A stretch of DNA of 64,000 nucleotides from Ketobacter alkanivorans (GCF_002863865.1 NZ_CP022684.1:2509501-2573500); one strand, 5' to 3'. Counted from the first letter of the stretch, positions 33,247-42,628 are shown. The notes: generated from the sequence alone by a model not told the origin. Program-made: numbers and translations.

Positions 33247-33276
33247 GTATATGATTGCCGTTACGGCATCATATAC
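33247..33276 (+). promoter_or_regulatory. Strong hairpin/palindrome just upstream of the secreted-protein operon
   Basis: GTATATGATTGCCG (33247-33260), loop TTA, CGGCATCATATAC (33264-33276): a 13-bp near-perfect stem with a single bulged T. It ends 2 bp before the GGGGG ribosome site of the gene starting at 33292. It could be an operator for a dimeric repressor or an mRNA hairpin affecting translation; there is no T-tract. Confidence 0.5.
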
Positions 33277-33291
33277 GTGGGGGCGTACAAC

Positions 33292-34059
33292 ATGCTACGG
33301 ACAGCGACTCGTTATTTCTGTTTATTTATTGCACTGATCATTGTGGCTTCTGCCCACGCTAAACCTCGCTGCAATGACGCTGAGTTTCCACCCATCGATG
33401 GTGCAACCGGCTACCAACCCCGATCCCACGGCAGCGAACGCTGTGAAGGTTTATATCGCAGCAAGATATCATCGGGGTTTGAGATCATTTCGTTTACTCA
33501 ACACAGCCGCCTGCCTGCATCCAAAACACTGCAGATCTCTGTACCAAAAGACCTGCTACCAGCAGACGCCCAAGTCAATATACTGGGCAATGCTCTGCTG
33601 CCTGAAATCTACTACCGAATGGACAGCACATTCAGCGCCCGCGATCCATTCCTCTGGCCATTAACCGACGTAGTTGAACGTATCGACGCACTAAAGAAGC
33701 AACTAGGCGTCGTCATCTGGTTTGAGCAAAAGGGCAGAACCGTCATTGTTCCCGCCGTGGTCGACGACCCCTCAATTAACCCGGCACCCGCTTCTGAACA
33801 ACGGCATTGGGGCCATATAACCTTAAGGGCGCCCATGGACATAGAAGCCGTCTATTTTTACAAGCAAGGTGACGTGAACGGACATGAGGTTTTGTTAGAA
33901 CAAGTGTATTCGGCACGACAGCCCATCGAAATTGCCATTCCACGCTGGCAACCACAATTCAAAGATACCGGGTTGCTATTGGTGGAGCTGGAATTAAAAC
34001 CCACCGATGACGACGATTGGTTATCTAAAACCATATCATTGAAGGTTAGCAGCCATTGA
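33292..34059 (+). CDS. Secreted protein, first gene of a three-gene protease operon
   Basis: 255 aa from ATG 33292, which follows GGGGGCG; an ATG at 33244 lies inside the hairpin and lacks a site. Sec signal MLRTATRYFCLFIALIIVAS, cleavage near AHA. The mature protein has a Cys pair early (PRCNDAEF, SERCEGLY) and then beta-rich sequence with no recognised domain (WGHITLRAPMDIEAVYFY; ISLKV end). Overlaps the next gene by 4 bp, so the two are coupled. Confidence 0.65.
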   Translation: MLRTATRYFCLFIALIIVASAHAKPRCNDAEFPPIDGATGYQPRSHGSERCEGLYRSKISSGFEIISFTQHSRLPASKTLQISVPKDLLPADAQVNILGNALLPEIYYRMDSTFSARDPFLWPLTDVVERIDALKKQLGVVIWFEQKGRTVIVPAVVDDPSINPAPASEQRHWGHITLRAPMDIEAVYFYKQGDVNGHEVLLEQVYSARQPIEIAIPRWQPQFKDTGLLLVELELKPTDDDDWLSKTISLKVSSH

Positions 34060-35066
34060 TTGATCAGCTTAAACCATTTCTCTATGCTCGCTGGAGGCCC
34101 ATTCTGGGTATCACAGTGGGCTCTGTTTGCTTGCTGGCGAGCATGCTGCCTTCAAGTGTTTTGCCTTTTGTGGGTCAACTTGAACTGGCGGCCAAGACAG
34201 AAAGTGATGCCATTAATGTCACATTATACGAGCCTTGGAACTGGCAGCAGTCGATACAACTGAACACCGGCCAGTTTGTAATTGATAATGTATTGATCAC
34301 GGAAAATCCCTTTCTTGAGTTTGAAGAAAACGCAGCCCGCCATCACGGGCAATCCACGTCAGGATCACTTAGCATAACGCCCAGCGCAGGCTCACACCTG
34401 TATATCAGTTACCTGCAGATACCATCGCAACAGAGGTTAAACCTTTCCTCTATCAATAAGTCCGATCTGGAACTTGCGGTGCGTTCTACCGCTTCAGATC
34501 AACCCGCTAAACTTAAAGGGAAGCTGAATTTGATTGGCTCGGGGGAGGTGTGTCAAACACCACTGCAGGGAGAAGTCATCTGCCATTCGGTAACGCCCTC
34601 CAAAATCCGACCCGACGCCCCCAGGTCCATTCACTTTCAATCCAGCTCTACGCAATTTTCACTGCACCTGCCCATACAATCGGCAGCCCTATTCGAGAAC
34701 AACTCCGTTAGCGATATTGGATACTGGAAGCTTGGTGTTGCCCGCAACTTTCAGGAAGCGCCATTCAGCTGCGGCCTATTGGATGGCGTACTGATTTTTA
34801 CCGTATCCGATCAAAGCCACGATTTATGGCGGACCGATTGCGTGACCATTTTAGGCACAAACATAAACATCACGTCAGATTGGGTTGACGGTCAATTCCA
34901 CTCAAGAATTCGCGGCTCCGGCAAAACCAACAGCGACCTGATGCCCTCTGTTTTACAGGCGACTCTTGCAACGCCCTGGATCTCTGATATAGCCACAGCA
35001 ATGGGCTGGATCATCGCATTTATATCAACACTCGCTTTTTTAAGGCACCCCACATTGGAAGGATAG
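34056..35066 (+). CDS. Membrane protein with large extracytoplasmic domain, second gene of protease operon
   Basis: 336 aa from TTG 34056 overlapping the previous stop. One N-terminal helix (about 16-40), a beta-rich extracytoplasmic region of about 260 residues with two Cys pairs (EVCQTPLQGEVICHS; FSCGL with TDCVT), and a C-terminal helix (about 310-330, GWIIAFISTLAFL). Family not recognised. By arrangement it probably anchors or presents the other two products at the membrane. Confidence 0.62.
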   Translation: MIDQLKPFLYARWRPILGITVGSVCLLASMLPSSVLPFVGQLELAAKTESDAINVTLYEPWNWQQSIQLNTGQFVIDNVLITENPFLEFEENAARHHGQSTSGSLSITPSAGSHLYISYLQIPSQQRLNLSSINKSDLELAVRSTASDQPAKLKGKLNLIGSGEVCQTPLQGEVICHSVTPSKIRPDAPRSIHFQSSSTQFSLHLPIQSAALFENNSVSDIGYWKLGVARNFQEAPFSCGLLDGVLIFTVSDQSHDLWRTDCVTILGTNINITSDWVDGQFHSRIRGSGKTNSDLMPSVLQATLATPWISDIATAMGWIIAFISTLAFLRHPTLEG

Positions 35067-35072
35067 TAGAAG

Positions 35073-36620
35073 ATGTGTCACCGCATTCTATTCGCGGCTT
35101 GCATTATGATCGCAAGCGCCTCGGCACTTGCCGGTAATGCAACCATTGAAACCACCTTACAGCCCAATGTAGCGGCAGTAACAGCAAAGATCGGCAATCG
35201 TGTTGAGAAAGGGTTTGCCATCGTTATCGGCGAGAACAAAGACAAATACTATTTCGCCACTGCCAATCATGTTGTTAGAGGCAAAACCTCCCGTGAGAAG
35301 ACAGAATCCATCAGCGTTCAGTTCCATTTAGCCGAAGCACTAAAGTTTGATGCTGATTTACACAGTGTCAGTGATCGCAAATATGACATTGCGTTTTTTA
35401 CCGTTAAAAAGCACCAACAGGCTATTCGACTCTCGGCACATAATGATCGACCGCCGATGGTGTTGTTTCGGTGGGATTCGATGGGCTCCCCAAATAGCGA
35501 TTTGGTAGGGCGCACCGTTTCATCCATCGGCAAGCTCGGCAAATGGGAGGTCATCTCAAAGCAAGCACGCATAGAACGACAGGAATCACCTTATTTATAC
35601 ATTAAGAATCTGAACGTTGACAAGGGCAGTTCTGGATCTCCATTGCTTGATGAAAACGGTTTTATCGGCCTGCTGACTGACCACGACGCCGATTCCACCA
35701 AAGCCATCTCTCTAACACAAGTAAAAGCCCTGGCGCAGAAGCATGGCATTCCCTGGAATTTAAGTGAGCGTGCTACCGAAACAGATTTGTCCGGGACATG
35801 GCAGGTGCAGGAAAAATGGGAAGGTGACAGCAGCTTTGAAGCACCCACATCAATTGAGCTGACCCACCTTGATCTGGTTCGATTCAAAATCCATGCAGCG
35901 GAAAGTGGTGCAAAAGGATTTGGCATTATCCAAGGTAGGCGGGCAAAGGTATGGTGGGATTCTAACCTTTGGGGCGATGAGTTTGGTGAGTTCTCACTTA
36001 AATCCGACAGCAACAATACCATATCCCTACACGGCCGCGCGGTGGATGAGGATTCCGGAGAAGAGTATCAGATCCGAGTCACTCGGCTCGGTGCTGTGCC
36101 TGAATCAGGCCGCACCAACGGCATCGCCGGATGCTGGAACATGCAGAACCTTGGCACCATGACGATAAACCCTGATAACACTGCCATTTCAGGCCCCTTT
36201 CAAGGTCGGCTCTATGCCCTTGGATCTGATCACTATGAAATTCTTTGGAACCGCTTTGTTGATAAACTGACGCTCTCTGCCGACCGACGCACACTGCAAG
36301 GCAGCAATAATTACGCGTGGCCCATTACCGCTCAGAAAGTTGATGGTGCAACCGGTTCCATTAGCGGAACCTGGAACTGGGGTGGACAAATCATGACATT
36401 TCAGACAGATGGAAGCGTTAGCGTCAACACCATTACCGTAGGACGCTGGTTATCAACCAAGCATCATGATGTTGAAGTGCATTGGCTGTCTCGACTGGGT
36501 TACTTTGTTCGCTACCAACCCAATGCGCCCACTTTAATGGGCACAATGGGCATCCGTTTCGAAACCATCCAGCCTGTTCCGAACATTGAAATCGGCCCAT
36601 TATTCGGTAAGCGCTGCTGA
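35073..36620 (+). CDS. Secreted trypsin-like serine protease with extra C-terminal beta region
   Basis: 515 aa. Signal peptide to about residue 20 (SASALAGN). The protease domain follows: YYFATANHVVRGK (His), SDRKYDIAFFTVKK (Asp), and VDKGSSGSPLLDENG (Ser, GSSGSP), the triad of the HtrA/trypsin-like clan with no PDZ domain after it. Residues about 235-515 hold at least three related WxxxxxG-type beta segments (LSGTWQVQEKWEG; GCWNMQNLG; ISGTWNWGGQ) of unknown role. Last gene of the operon, 6 bp after the membrane protein. Its last 21 bp overlap the convergent M19-like gene. Confidence 0.78.
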   Translation: MCHRILFAACIMIASASALAGNATIETTLQPNVAAVTAKIGNRVEKGFAIVIGENKDKYYFATANHVVRGKTSREKTESISVQFHLAEALKFDADLHSVSDRKYDIAFFTVKKHQQAIRLSAHNDRPPMVLFRWDSMGSPNSDLVGRTVSSIGKLGKWEVISKQARIERQESPYLYIKNLNVDKGSSGSPLLDENGFIGLLTDHDADSTKAISLTQVKALAQKHGIPWNLSERATETDLSGTWQVQEKWEGDSSFEAPTSIELTHLDLVRFKIHAAESGAKGFGIIQGRRAKVWWDSNLWGDEFGEFSLKSDSNNTISLHGRAVDEDSGEEYQIRVTRLGAVPESGRTNGIAGCWNMQNLGTMTINPDNTAISGPFQGRLYALGSDHYEILWNRFVDKLTLSADRRTLQGSNNYAWPITAQKVDGATGSISGTWNWGGQIMTFQTDGSVSVNTITVGRWLSTKHHDVEVHWLSRLGYFVRYQPNAPTLMGTMGIRFETIQPVPNIEIGPLFGKRC

Positions 36621-38849
36621 TCGACGTAGCGCCTTTTCCCAGGCTTGCAAATACGATTCCGCACCACGAAACAGGCTTTCGATTTTCGCTTCAGACAATC
36701 CCTGACGGCGCATGTCTTCAACCATATCTGGCAGCAGTCCATAATGTGCCAAGCCATCGGTATTGAAATCAAACACTCGATTGCCGGTTTGCTGACGCTC
36801 AAACACCACACCTCCATCCACCGATGTGAATGGATATTCCACTGGCAGTATTTGCATCTCATCACAATTGGCCAACTCACCAAAACGAGGCTGTGCCTGA
36901 CTCACCATACCGTGCACATCCGTTGAGATCACCACGCCAGGATCCACACCAAGCTGCTGGCGCACGTCACCGACAGCCTCGATTTGCATCGCCAGATCCT
37001 GGGATGTACTGTTCTCGCACGTCTTCCGTATGCCCGCATACTCATCGACAGTTACCACCATATTAGGCATAGGTGATCGTACACCCCCCAGGGCCAAGTA
37101 ACGTGACTCGAACGCCTTACCGGAATCATCCCATGCCTTTCTTTGATGTGTATCCATTAACGGGTAATCATACGCTTCTGCCAACTCCAACACCGCACGT
37201 TTCATTTTGGATGACATGTGGTTGGTTTCGATCAGCATACCTCGCTTCATCATCGCCAATGCCAGGTGCTCACCCAGGGGAGTTACCGACTCAGCATTGC
37301 AGTAATTATCTGCCTGTGGCAAAAAAGGAAACAAAGGAAGGTTTTTTAACGCATCAGGAAACAGGTTGTAATACATCTGGGGAATTTTAAGTGCCAACAG
37401 TGGGTCGTATCCAGCCTCTTCACAGGGTTCATACCTGAACAGCTCGCCGTTCTGTACCACCTTGGCAATTTCTACGATGGGATTGAATACCACGGCACCA
37501 CCAAAATAGTTATCATAATGATGCACAGGAAAGACAGTGCGGATACCCAAGTTATAATACTCATCTAAACGCCGCTCGACATATTCGGTGGAACATTGTG
37601 CGCTGCCAGTTTCAACGCCATTGATGCAATCGAACAGATCCGGTAATTCTACGCCTATGATCATCGCCATCTTTTTCTGTTTGATGACCTCACGCGCCTG
37701 CTCAGGTGTCGTCACTATCCGTAACCAGCCCTTACCGGGGCCACCTTCCTGTGCATCAATATAATTTTGTAATGCATATGTCGCATCCAGCTGAGCCATG
37801 GCCGATGCTTCACCCGTGCAAACCACATCTGGATTCTGCCTGAAGCCCGGATCGTAAGGTGCATACCATTGGTTTAGCGTTCGTGCCACCTGACACAACG
37901 GCGGGCTTTCTACCAATAAGTTCACCATCAAGCGCAGCCCACCCAAGTGGGCACGCTCCAACCATTTGTAGTAGCCCATGGCATGAGTCTTGGTTTGCGC
38001 ATTCGGCCAGAACGTAAAATCGGGGTAACCGCGGGTGTCGTGAAAAGGCTGTCCAAAGATATAGCGGGCGGGGATTTTGCTGATCTGATCAAATTCGTCG
38101 CCGGGGCCGCCGGTAATAAAGCCCGTCAAATCCATCCAGCCATTGACGCCATGCTCCGCGCGGCAATCCTGCAATGCTTTGGTGATGCCCAGTGGATGGA
38201 ACACATCCCCGGACATAACGTTGCCGGCAAAGGCCATCGATCCAAATACATGAGCATGGGCGTCTGCCATCCCCCAAACGGCACCATCATCAAAACTGGC
38301 TCGCACGGGAGCGCCTGCAGAATTGGTTGAAGCCTCAGGAAACTCGGCGCAACCGTCGGTTGGAGTGAGATAGAATGATGAGGCCAGTTCCGCCGTAGGC
38401 GCGTATTGCAGCTGGCTTCCATTAATCGCCAACCACTGATCGTTGACGGTGGATCGCAAGTGATACTGGTTATTTTCTGCCTGATGCAACTGCCAATCTG
38501 CCCGCTCATCTAGTTGCGACAGGCCTGCAGCCTGAGGCACCTCACCCGCAACCAGCCATCGAGCCTGGCTATCAAACAACATATAACGGCCCAGCGCCGT
38601 AGGCTTGAAATAAAACGCTTCCGCTGGCCCGCCCAGAATGGAGTATGTCGGTATCGATGCACTGGCTGACACATAGCCCAACTCATCACCTTGCTCACTG
38701 GACAGGAAAAGGCATTGATTTGCCATCCAATAAACATCCGTGGCACTGGTGACTGCTGACGTTGTATCCTCCTCACCCGCGTCACCTGAGCCACCACAAC
38801 CCGTCATGAGACCGGCTACTGCCCATAATGCAATGCCAAAGCGCACCAT
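36600..38849 (-). CDS. Lipoprotein with membrane dipeptidase (M19)-like amidohydrolase domain
   Basis: 749 aa. Lipoprotein signal MVRFGIALWAVAGLMTGC. Residues about 40-165 form an N-terminal region with ricin/fascin-like beta repeats (YHLRSTVNDQWLAINGSQLQ). The catalytic part has the amidohydrolase metal pattern: GMADAHAHVFG (HxH), ETNHMSSKMK, LMDTHQR, and STDVHGM with the Asp near the end. Overall like M19 renal-dipeptidase relatives but longer and divergent. Envelope-anchored; substrate unknown. Confidence 0.7.
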   Translation of the reverse strand: MVRFGIALWAVAGLMTGCGGSGDAGEEDTTSAVTSATDVYWMANQCLFLSSEQGDELGYVSASASIPTYSILGGPAEAFYFKPTALGRYMLFDSQARWLVAGEVPQAAGLSQLDERADWQLHQAENNQYHLRSTVNDQWLAINGSQLQYAPTAELASSFYLTPTDGCAEFPEASTNSAGAPVRASFDDGAVWGMADAHAHVFGSMAFAGNVMSGDVFHPLGITKALQDCRAEHGVNGWMDLTGFITGGPGDEFDQISKIPARYIFGQPFHDTRGYPDFTFWPNAQTKTHAMGYYKWLERAHLGGLRLMVNLLVESPPLCQVARTLNQWYAPYDPGFRQNPDVVCTGEASAMAQLDATYALQNYIDAQEGGPGKGWLRIVTTPEQAREVIKQKKMAMIIGVELPDLFDCINGVETGSAQCSTEYVERRLDEYYNLGIRTVFPVHHYDNYFGGAVVFNPIVEIAKVVQNGELFRYEPCEEAGYDPLLALKIPQMYYNLFPDALKNLPLFPFLPQADNYCNAESVTPLGEHLALAMMKRGMLIETNHMSSKMKRAVLELAEAYDYPLMDTHQRKAWDDSGKAFESRYLALGGVRSPMPNMVVTVDEYAGIRKTCENSTSQDLAMQIEAVGDVRQQLGVDPGVVISTDVHGMVSQAQPRFGELANCDEMQILPVEYPFTSVDGGVVFERQQTGNRVFDFNTDGLAHYGLLPDMVEDMRRQGLSEAKIESLFRGAESYLQAWEKALRRSAALTE

Positions 38850-39173
38850 AATCCATATCCTTGTTTTATCTAAATAATTATTATTGTTGTTAGTCAGGAT
38901 CGATTGTTAAGCTGTCATCTTCTCGGCACAACCATGTACGTTTATTAACCAGCCGAATAATGACCTTACCACAAAAGCCCGGTACGCACCCATATGAGTC
39001 AAATAGCGCTCAACTGTGCACGAAATCAGGTCTTTAACAGGTCTACCACAACTCATCTCGACAACATAGGCCCGACAGTTCAACTTGCGCTTGCCTATCA
39101 CTGAGTATTTACTTAAAAAGAACCCATCTACATTGCAAGAATGGCGTAACCAAAGCTATCTCTGGGAGTAAAC
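38850..39173. other. 324-bp intergenic region with tandem CAGGTCT repeats
   Basis: AT-rich divergent gap between the M19-like gene and the isocitrate dehydrogenase gene. It contains CAGGTCT at 39027-39033 and again at 39038-39044, starts 11 bp apart, a spacing typical of tandem OmpR/PhoB-type half-sites. GGGAGT precedes the dehydrogenase ATG. No convincing -35/-10 pair or RNA gene was found. Confidence 0.35.
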
Positions 39174-40922
39174 ATGTCACAACGCATCACAGTTAAAAAT
39201 CCAATGGTCATTCTACACGGCGACGAGATGGCACAAGTTTCATTTGATCGGGTGCTGGAACAGTTCGTCACCAGCAAATTGGACATTCAATTAGTGGAAG
39301 TGGATCTGTCCGCCGAGAATCGACTGCGCACCAACGGCAGCGTGATCAAAGACTCTATTGAGGAACTAAAGCGCCATGGCGTGGGCATAAAGAACGCAGG
39401 CATGACCGTGAATCGGGCGCAACTGGATGAAATGCTGGCCAAAATGCCACAACTGGATGCCGCCTCACTCAAACCTCTGGCGACTAAATCCCCCAATGGG
39501 GCCATCCGCAAGGGTATTGGTGGTAACATCACGCGGGAAGATATCCCCTTTAGAAACCTCAAGCGTCTGAACCCCAACTGGATCAACCGAGACATCGTGG
39601 TAGACACCATGAGCACCGGGGGCAACAAAGAAAGCCACAATGAAATATCCAAGTCCACAGGCATTATCAAGGTGCTTTTTGTCGGAGCCAGCGGTGATCC
39701 GGTGGAACTGCATCGTCGTAAAATCAAAAAAGGCGATCCCTGGCTGCTGGCCTCCAATGACATGGAGAAGGTTAAGCAGTGGGCCCACAACTTTTTCAAA
39801 CAGGCCATTGAAGAAAAGCGCGATGCTTATCTGGGTTTAAAAGATACCGTTATCTCCGGTTATGACGGCGTTATGCGCGAGATCGTCGAAACCATCTACA
39901 AAGATCAATACCAAGCGGAGTTTGAAAAACTGGGGCTGAAGTATTTTTATGAGCTGATAGATGCCCAGGCTGCTCGCATTGTCTCTAACCCACCCGAGCG
40001 CGCGATCTGGGGGGTTCCTGAGAACACCACTGGTCGAAAACTATACAAGCTGGTAAAAGAGCTGAAGAAATACGGCATACCTGATCGACGTTTCAGCGTT
40101 TCCATCTCCCGTATGAGTGCTGGTGGCGGCGATCAGTATGGTAGCTTCAACATGCCTGTGGAGGAGGACGGCATCATCAAAGTAGTGCTGGATGGTGTAG
40201 AAAAACACGCGCGGGACGTAAAGAAAGGTGACCCAATCATCTTTATGGCCAACGACCGCGATGCCATCAAGGATTGGGTTGGACAGGTATTCCGAGACGC
40301 CGCAAAAAACTCCAAGGAGATCTATTTTGGCCTGAAGCGCGAATACATGGAATACGACGATGTATTCAGTACAGTGATCAAGGAAGTGCGGCAAGAACTG
40401 GTAAGTGACAATCTGCAGCCACCGTCTTTCATGATCATGCGGCCATCCTCTCAGTTGAAAAAGATGATCACCGACCCGCCTCGTAACGGGCTCTATCCGT
40501 CACTGAATCTGGATGGGGATATCTATTCGGATATATCAGCGGCACTGGGGGGCAGTCTGGCCACCGCCAGCTCCATTATCGAGAGCATGGATGGCACCAT
40601 GCTGTATGAAGCCCCCCACGGCACAGCTCATGATCTATATCTGAAGTACCTGGAATCTGACGGCAAAGTAGCTCTCTTTAATCCATCCGCATTGTTGTTT
40701 GCTGTGGCCAACGCCTTGGAAACCCTGGCCCTGAGAGAGGACAACGCTGCGTTGAAAACCTATTCCGATCAATTAAAAGAGGCATTGATTGACACTGTAG
40801 ATCAAGGCTACATTACCGCAGACCTGAAGGGAAAAACCAACAACCCTGACCAGGAAACGGTAGTGGACATGTACGGCTTTCTCGATGCTATCGAGAAAAA
40901 TTTGATCCAAGCTGGCGCCTAA
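39174..40922 (+). CDS. Isocitrate/isopropylmalate dehydrogenase family protein with duplicated central segment
   Basis: 582 aa, well above the about 410 of ordinary NADP-IDH. The N-terminus matches eukaryote-type (type II) NADP-IDH: NPMVILHGDEMAQVSFD, VEVDLSAENRLRTN, ATKSPNGAIRKGIGGNITRE. Residues 161-280 and 331-441 align with each other (GIIKV...KKGDP...AND...QVF/NFF...LGLK...), and the first copy matches the normal IDH central part (YLGLKDTVISGYDG, LIDAQAARIV). The C-terminal part has the usual DGDIYSDISAALGGSLATAS and a changed cofactor loop, EAPHGTAHDLY (commonly HGTAPD). Probably an NADP-IDH-like enzyme; activity unproven. A separate monomeric IDH lies at 55072. Confidence 0.78.
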   Translation: MSQRITVKNPMVILHGDEMAQVSFDRVLEQFVTSKLDIQLVEVDLSAENRLRTNGSVIKDSIEELKRHGVGIKNAGMTVNRAQLDEMLAKMPQLDAASLKPLATKSPNGAIRKGIGGNITREDIPFRNLKRLNPNWINRDIVVDTMSTGGNKESHNEISKSTGIIKVLFVGASGDPVELHRRKIKKGDPWLLASNDMEKVKQWAHNFFKQAIEEKRDAYLGLKDTVISGYDGVMREIVETIYKDQYQAEFEKLGLKYFYELIDAQAARIVSNPPERAIWGVPENTTGRKLYKLVKELKKYGIPDRRFSVSISRMSAGGGDQYGSFNMPVEEDGIIKVVLDGVEKHARDVKKGDPIIFMANDRDAIKDWVGQVFRDAAKNSKEIYFGLKREYMEYDDVFSTVIKEVRQELVSDNLQPPSFMIMRPSSQLKKMITDPPRNGLYPSLNLDGDIYSDISAALGGSLATASSIIESMDGTMLYEAPHGTAHDLYLKYLESDGKVALFNPSALLFAVANALETLALREDNAALKTYSDQLKEALIDTVDQGYITADLKGKTNNPDQETVVDMYGFLDAIEKNLIQAGA

Positions 40923-40937
40923 CGGCAGCCAACCCCG

Positions 40938-40983
40938 CCAAGGGTTTGATTTCTGTGACATGCACAGCGAATCAAACCCTTGG
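40938..40983 (+). terminator. Long hairpin after the isocitrate dehydrogenase-like gene
   Basis: CCAAGGGTTTGATT (40938-40951) pairs perfectly with AATCAAACCCTTGG (40970-40983). Inside, CTGTG (40953-40957) pairs with CACAG (40963-40967) around loop ACATG. This gives a 14-bp stem plus a 5-bp upper stem, 15 bp after the stop codon. No T-tract follows, so it may be a Rho-blocking or mRNA-stabilising structure rather than a simple terminator. Confidence 0.55.
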
Positions 40984-41072
40984 TAAACCCACACCCCCGC
41001 ACAGTGAAAAGGGCAGCACAGCTGCTTATCAATAAATAAAACTCAAAACAGATATCACATCGAGGGAGCACA

Positions 41073-41402
41073 ATGAAATACTCACGTAAGTTTCTGGCAA
41101 CGTATGTTCAAGGCAAATACGGTTACTCCGCCTTCAACTACCTTAAGAAAGATCCCGCCATCAAAGTCATCCACATGGTTAATACCACTGCCGGTGCCGC
41201 AATTCGCGAGATAGAGGCACAACGGGCAGCACTGGGAATCATCCACTTTCTGGAAACACTGGAGATTCCTCATGAGCCTGAGTATGACCAGGGGGCACTG
41301 ATAACCAAGCTCACACAACTAATAAAAACCGGCACCAAAAAGGTCAGCGAACTGAGCAAAGAAGTAGACAAGCATTATCTGTTCGCTGATGAGCCCGCCT
41401 AG
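41073..41402 (+). CDS. Small soluble protein, unknown
   Basis: 109 aa; ATG behind GAGGGAG. Starts MKYSRKFLATYVQGKYGYSA and is mainly helical (AAIREIEAQRAALGIIHFLE; LIKTGTKKVSELSKEVDKHY). No signal peptide and no recognised family. It precedes the exported protein gene by 30 bp on the same strand, and the two are probably co-transcribed. Confidence 0.6.
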   Translation: MKYSRKFLATYVQGKYGYSAFNYLKKDPAIKVIHMVNTTAGAAIREIEAQRAALGIIHFLETLEIPHEPEYDQGALITKLTQLIKTGTKKVSELSKEVDKHYLFADEPA

Positions 41403-41432
41403 GCTTTTCTGTTTCATCCATTGGGGATCATC

Positions 41433-42626
41433 ATGAAAACACTCACTCGAGTTTCCACACAAGTTACTCTGCTTGTCGCCGCACTGCCAATGTTAGCAAA
41501 CGCCAGCCCGATAGAAGACCGTTTAATGGAGATGATTGAACAGCGCTCTAATGAATGGCTGGCGGAGAAACTGCCTTATCTGAAAATCAACTATGCCAAC
41601 AACGACGATGAAGCTCAAAAGGATGGCTGGATCGTAGATTACGATTGGAGCAGATCCAAAAGCACCGTTGATATTTCAAGCACGCAGCTCACCGAGCTTG
41701 AAGAAGGTGAAACTAAGAAATTTCGCATGATCGACAGTGGGTTCACCGCCCATGCCAAAGGTAGCTACGCCTATAATGACACCACCAACAGCAATGATTT
41801 ATCCAGTGCTGGCTTGGCGTTTCATCTGCGTGTAGTAGATCAGGGCCTGCTGATCAAAATGAATGAAGAGGATCGTGTTCATTCAGTGAATTGCATTAAT
41901 GACCTGGAACTTCCGCAACAGGATACTCCACAAGCCGAAGCAGCCTATAACGCCAAATCCTACGAATGCAGCGCAGCCTATTTTCAATTGCTGGAAGAAC
42001 ATTCCACGCATACCTACGCCTACGACTTACAGTTCGATTACCAAGTGGAAGCCAATCAAAACTACACCGAGCATCAGGAAGTACTCTCTGTAGGTACGAC
42101 TCTGGTATTTGAACCTGCCATAGACTCTGCCTGGCAAACCGCAAACATACTGGATTATCCGTTCCGCTACATAACCCGGCCTTTGTTCTCTCACGATGCA
42201 AACTACAATGCCAAGTGGCCATCGCTGCACGTCGCCTACGGCAATGTCGATCCATCCAGTAATTCTGTCCGCAATGCCTTACCAGAGGGCAACGAAAGCT
42301 ACAAACGCTGGAATGCAGAGATAGCTTTTCAGACCACGGTAGCCCGTATCGCCAACCACTCAGTTATTTTCGAAACATCCTATCGGGTTTATCAGGAAGT
42401 GTCTGCTCCTGATTCCATCAAAGCAGCAGGCTTGGATAAATTTACCTACAGTGCCACATCGTTGTTCGCTCCAGCCAGTCTTTTTGGCGTTGAGCTGGAA
42501 GACCATGAAGTTTACTTAACCTATGTGCACGGCAAGCTTCCCTTCGACGTAAGCACCAAAGAAACACTGATGATAGGTTGGAAGTTCAACTTTAATGATC
42601 TGCTGGGTGCATTAATGGAGGAATAG
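41433..42626 (+). CDS. Exported protein, probably outer-membrane beta-rich, unknown
   Basis: 397 aa from ATG 41433, following GGGGATC. Sec signal MKTLTRVSTQVTLLVAALPM, cleavage after ANA. The mature protein has many alternating aromatic/polar strands (THTYAYDLQFDYQVEANQNY; DHEVYLTYVHGKLPF) and ends in a strand with MIGWKFNFNDLL, suggesting a beta-barrel or beta-sandwich. Family not recognised. It ends 3 bp before the convergent hydrolase gene. Confidence 0.65.
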   Translation: MKTLTRVSTQVTLLVAALPMLANASPIEDRLMEMIEQRSNEWLAEKLPYLKINYANNDDEAQKDGWIVDYDWSRSKSTVDISSTQLTELEEGETKKFRMIDSGFTAHAKGSYAYNDTTNSNDLSSAGLAFHLRVVDQGLLIKMNEEDRVHSVNCINDLELPQQDTPQAEAAYNAKSYECSAAYFQLLEEHSTHTYAYDLQFDYQVEANQNYTEHQEVLSVGTTLVFEPAIDSAWQTANILDYPFRYITRPLFSHDANYNAKWPSLHVAYGNVDPSSNSVRNALPEGNESYKRWNAEIAFQTTVARIANHSVIFETSYRVYQEVSAPDSIKAAGLDKFTYSATSLFAPASLFGVELEDHEVYLTYVHGKLPFDVSTKETLMIGWKFNFNDLLGALMEE

Positions 42627-42628
42627 TT

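Noticed and set aside
38907..39101. 64-codon frame on the - strand in the M19/IDH intergenic region
   Set aside because: No ribosome site and no recognisable pattern; the region looks like control DNA.
39287..39808. 173-codon antisense frame within the IDH-like gene
   Set aside because: Lies wholly inside a clearly coding gene and its product is low-complexity Ser/Leu-rich.
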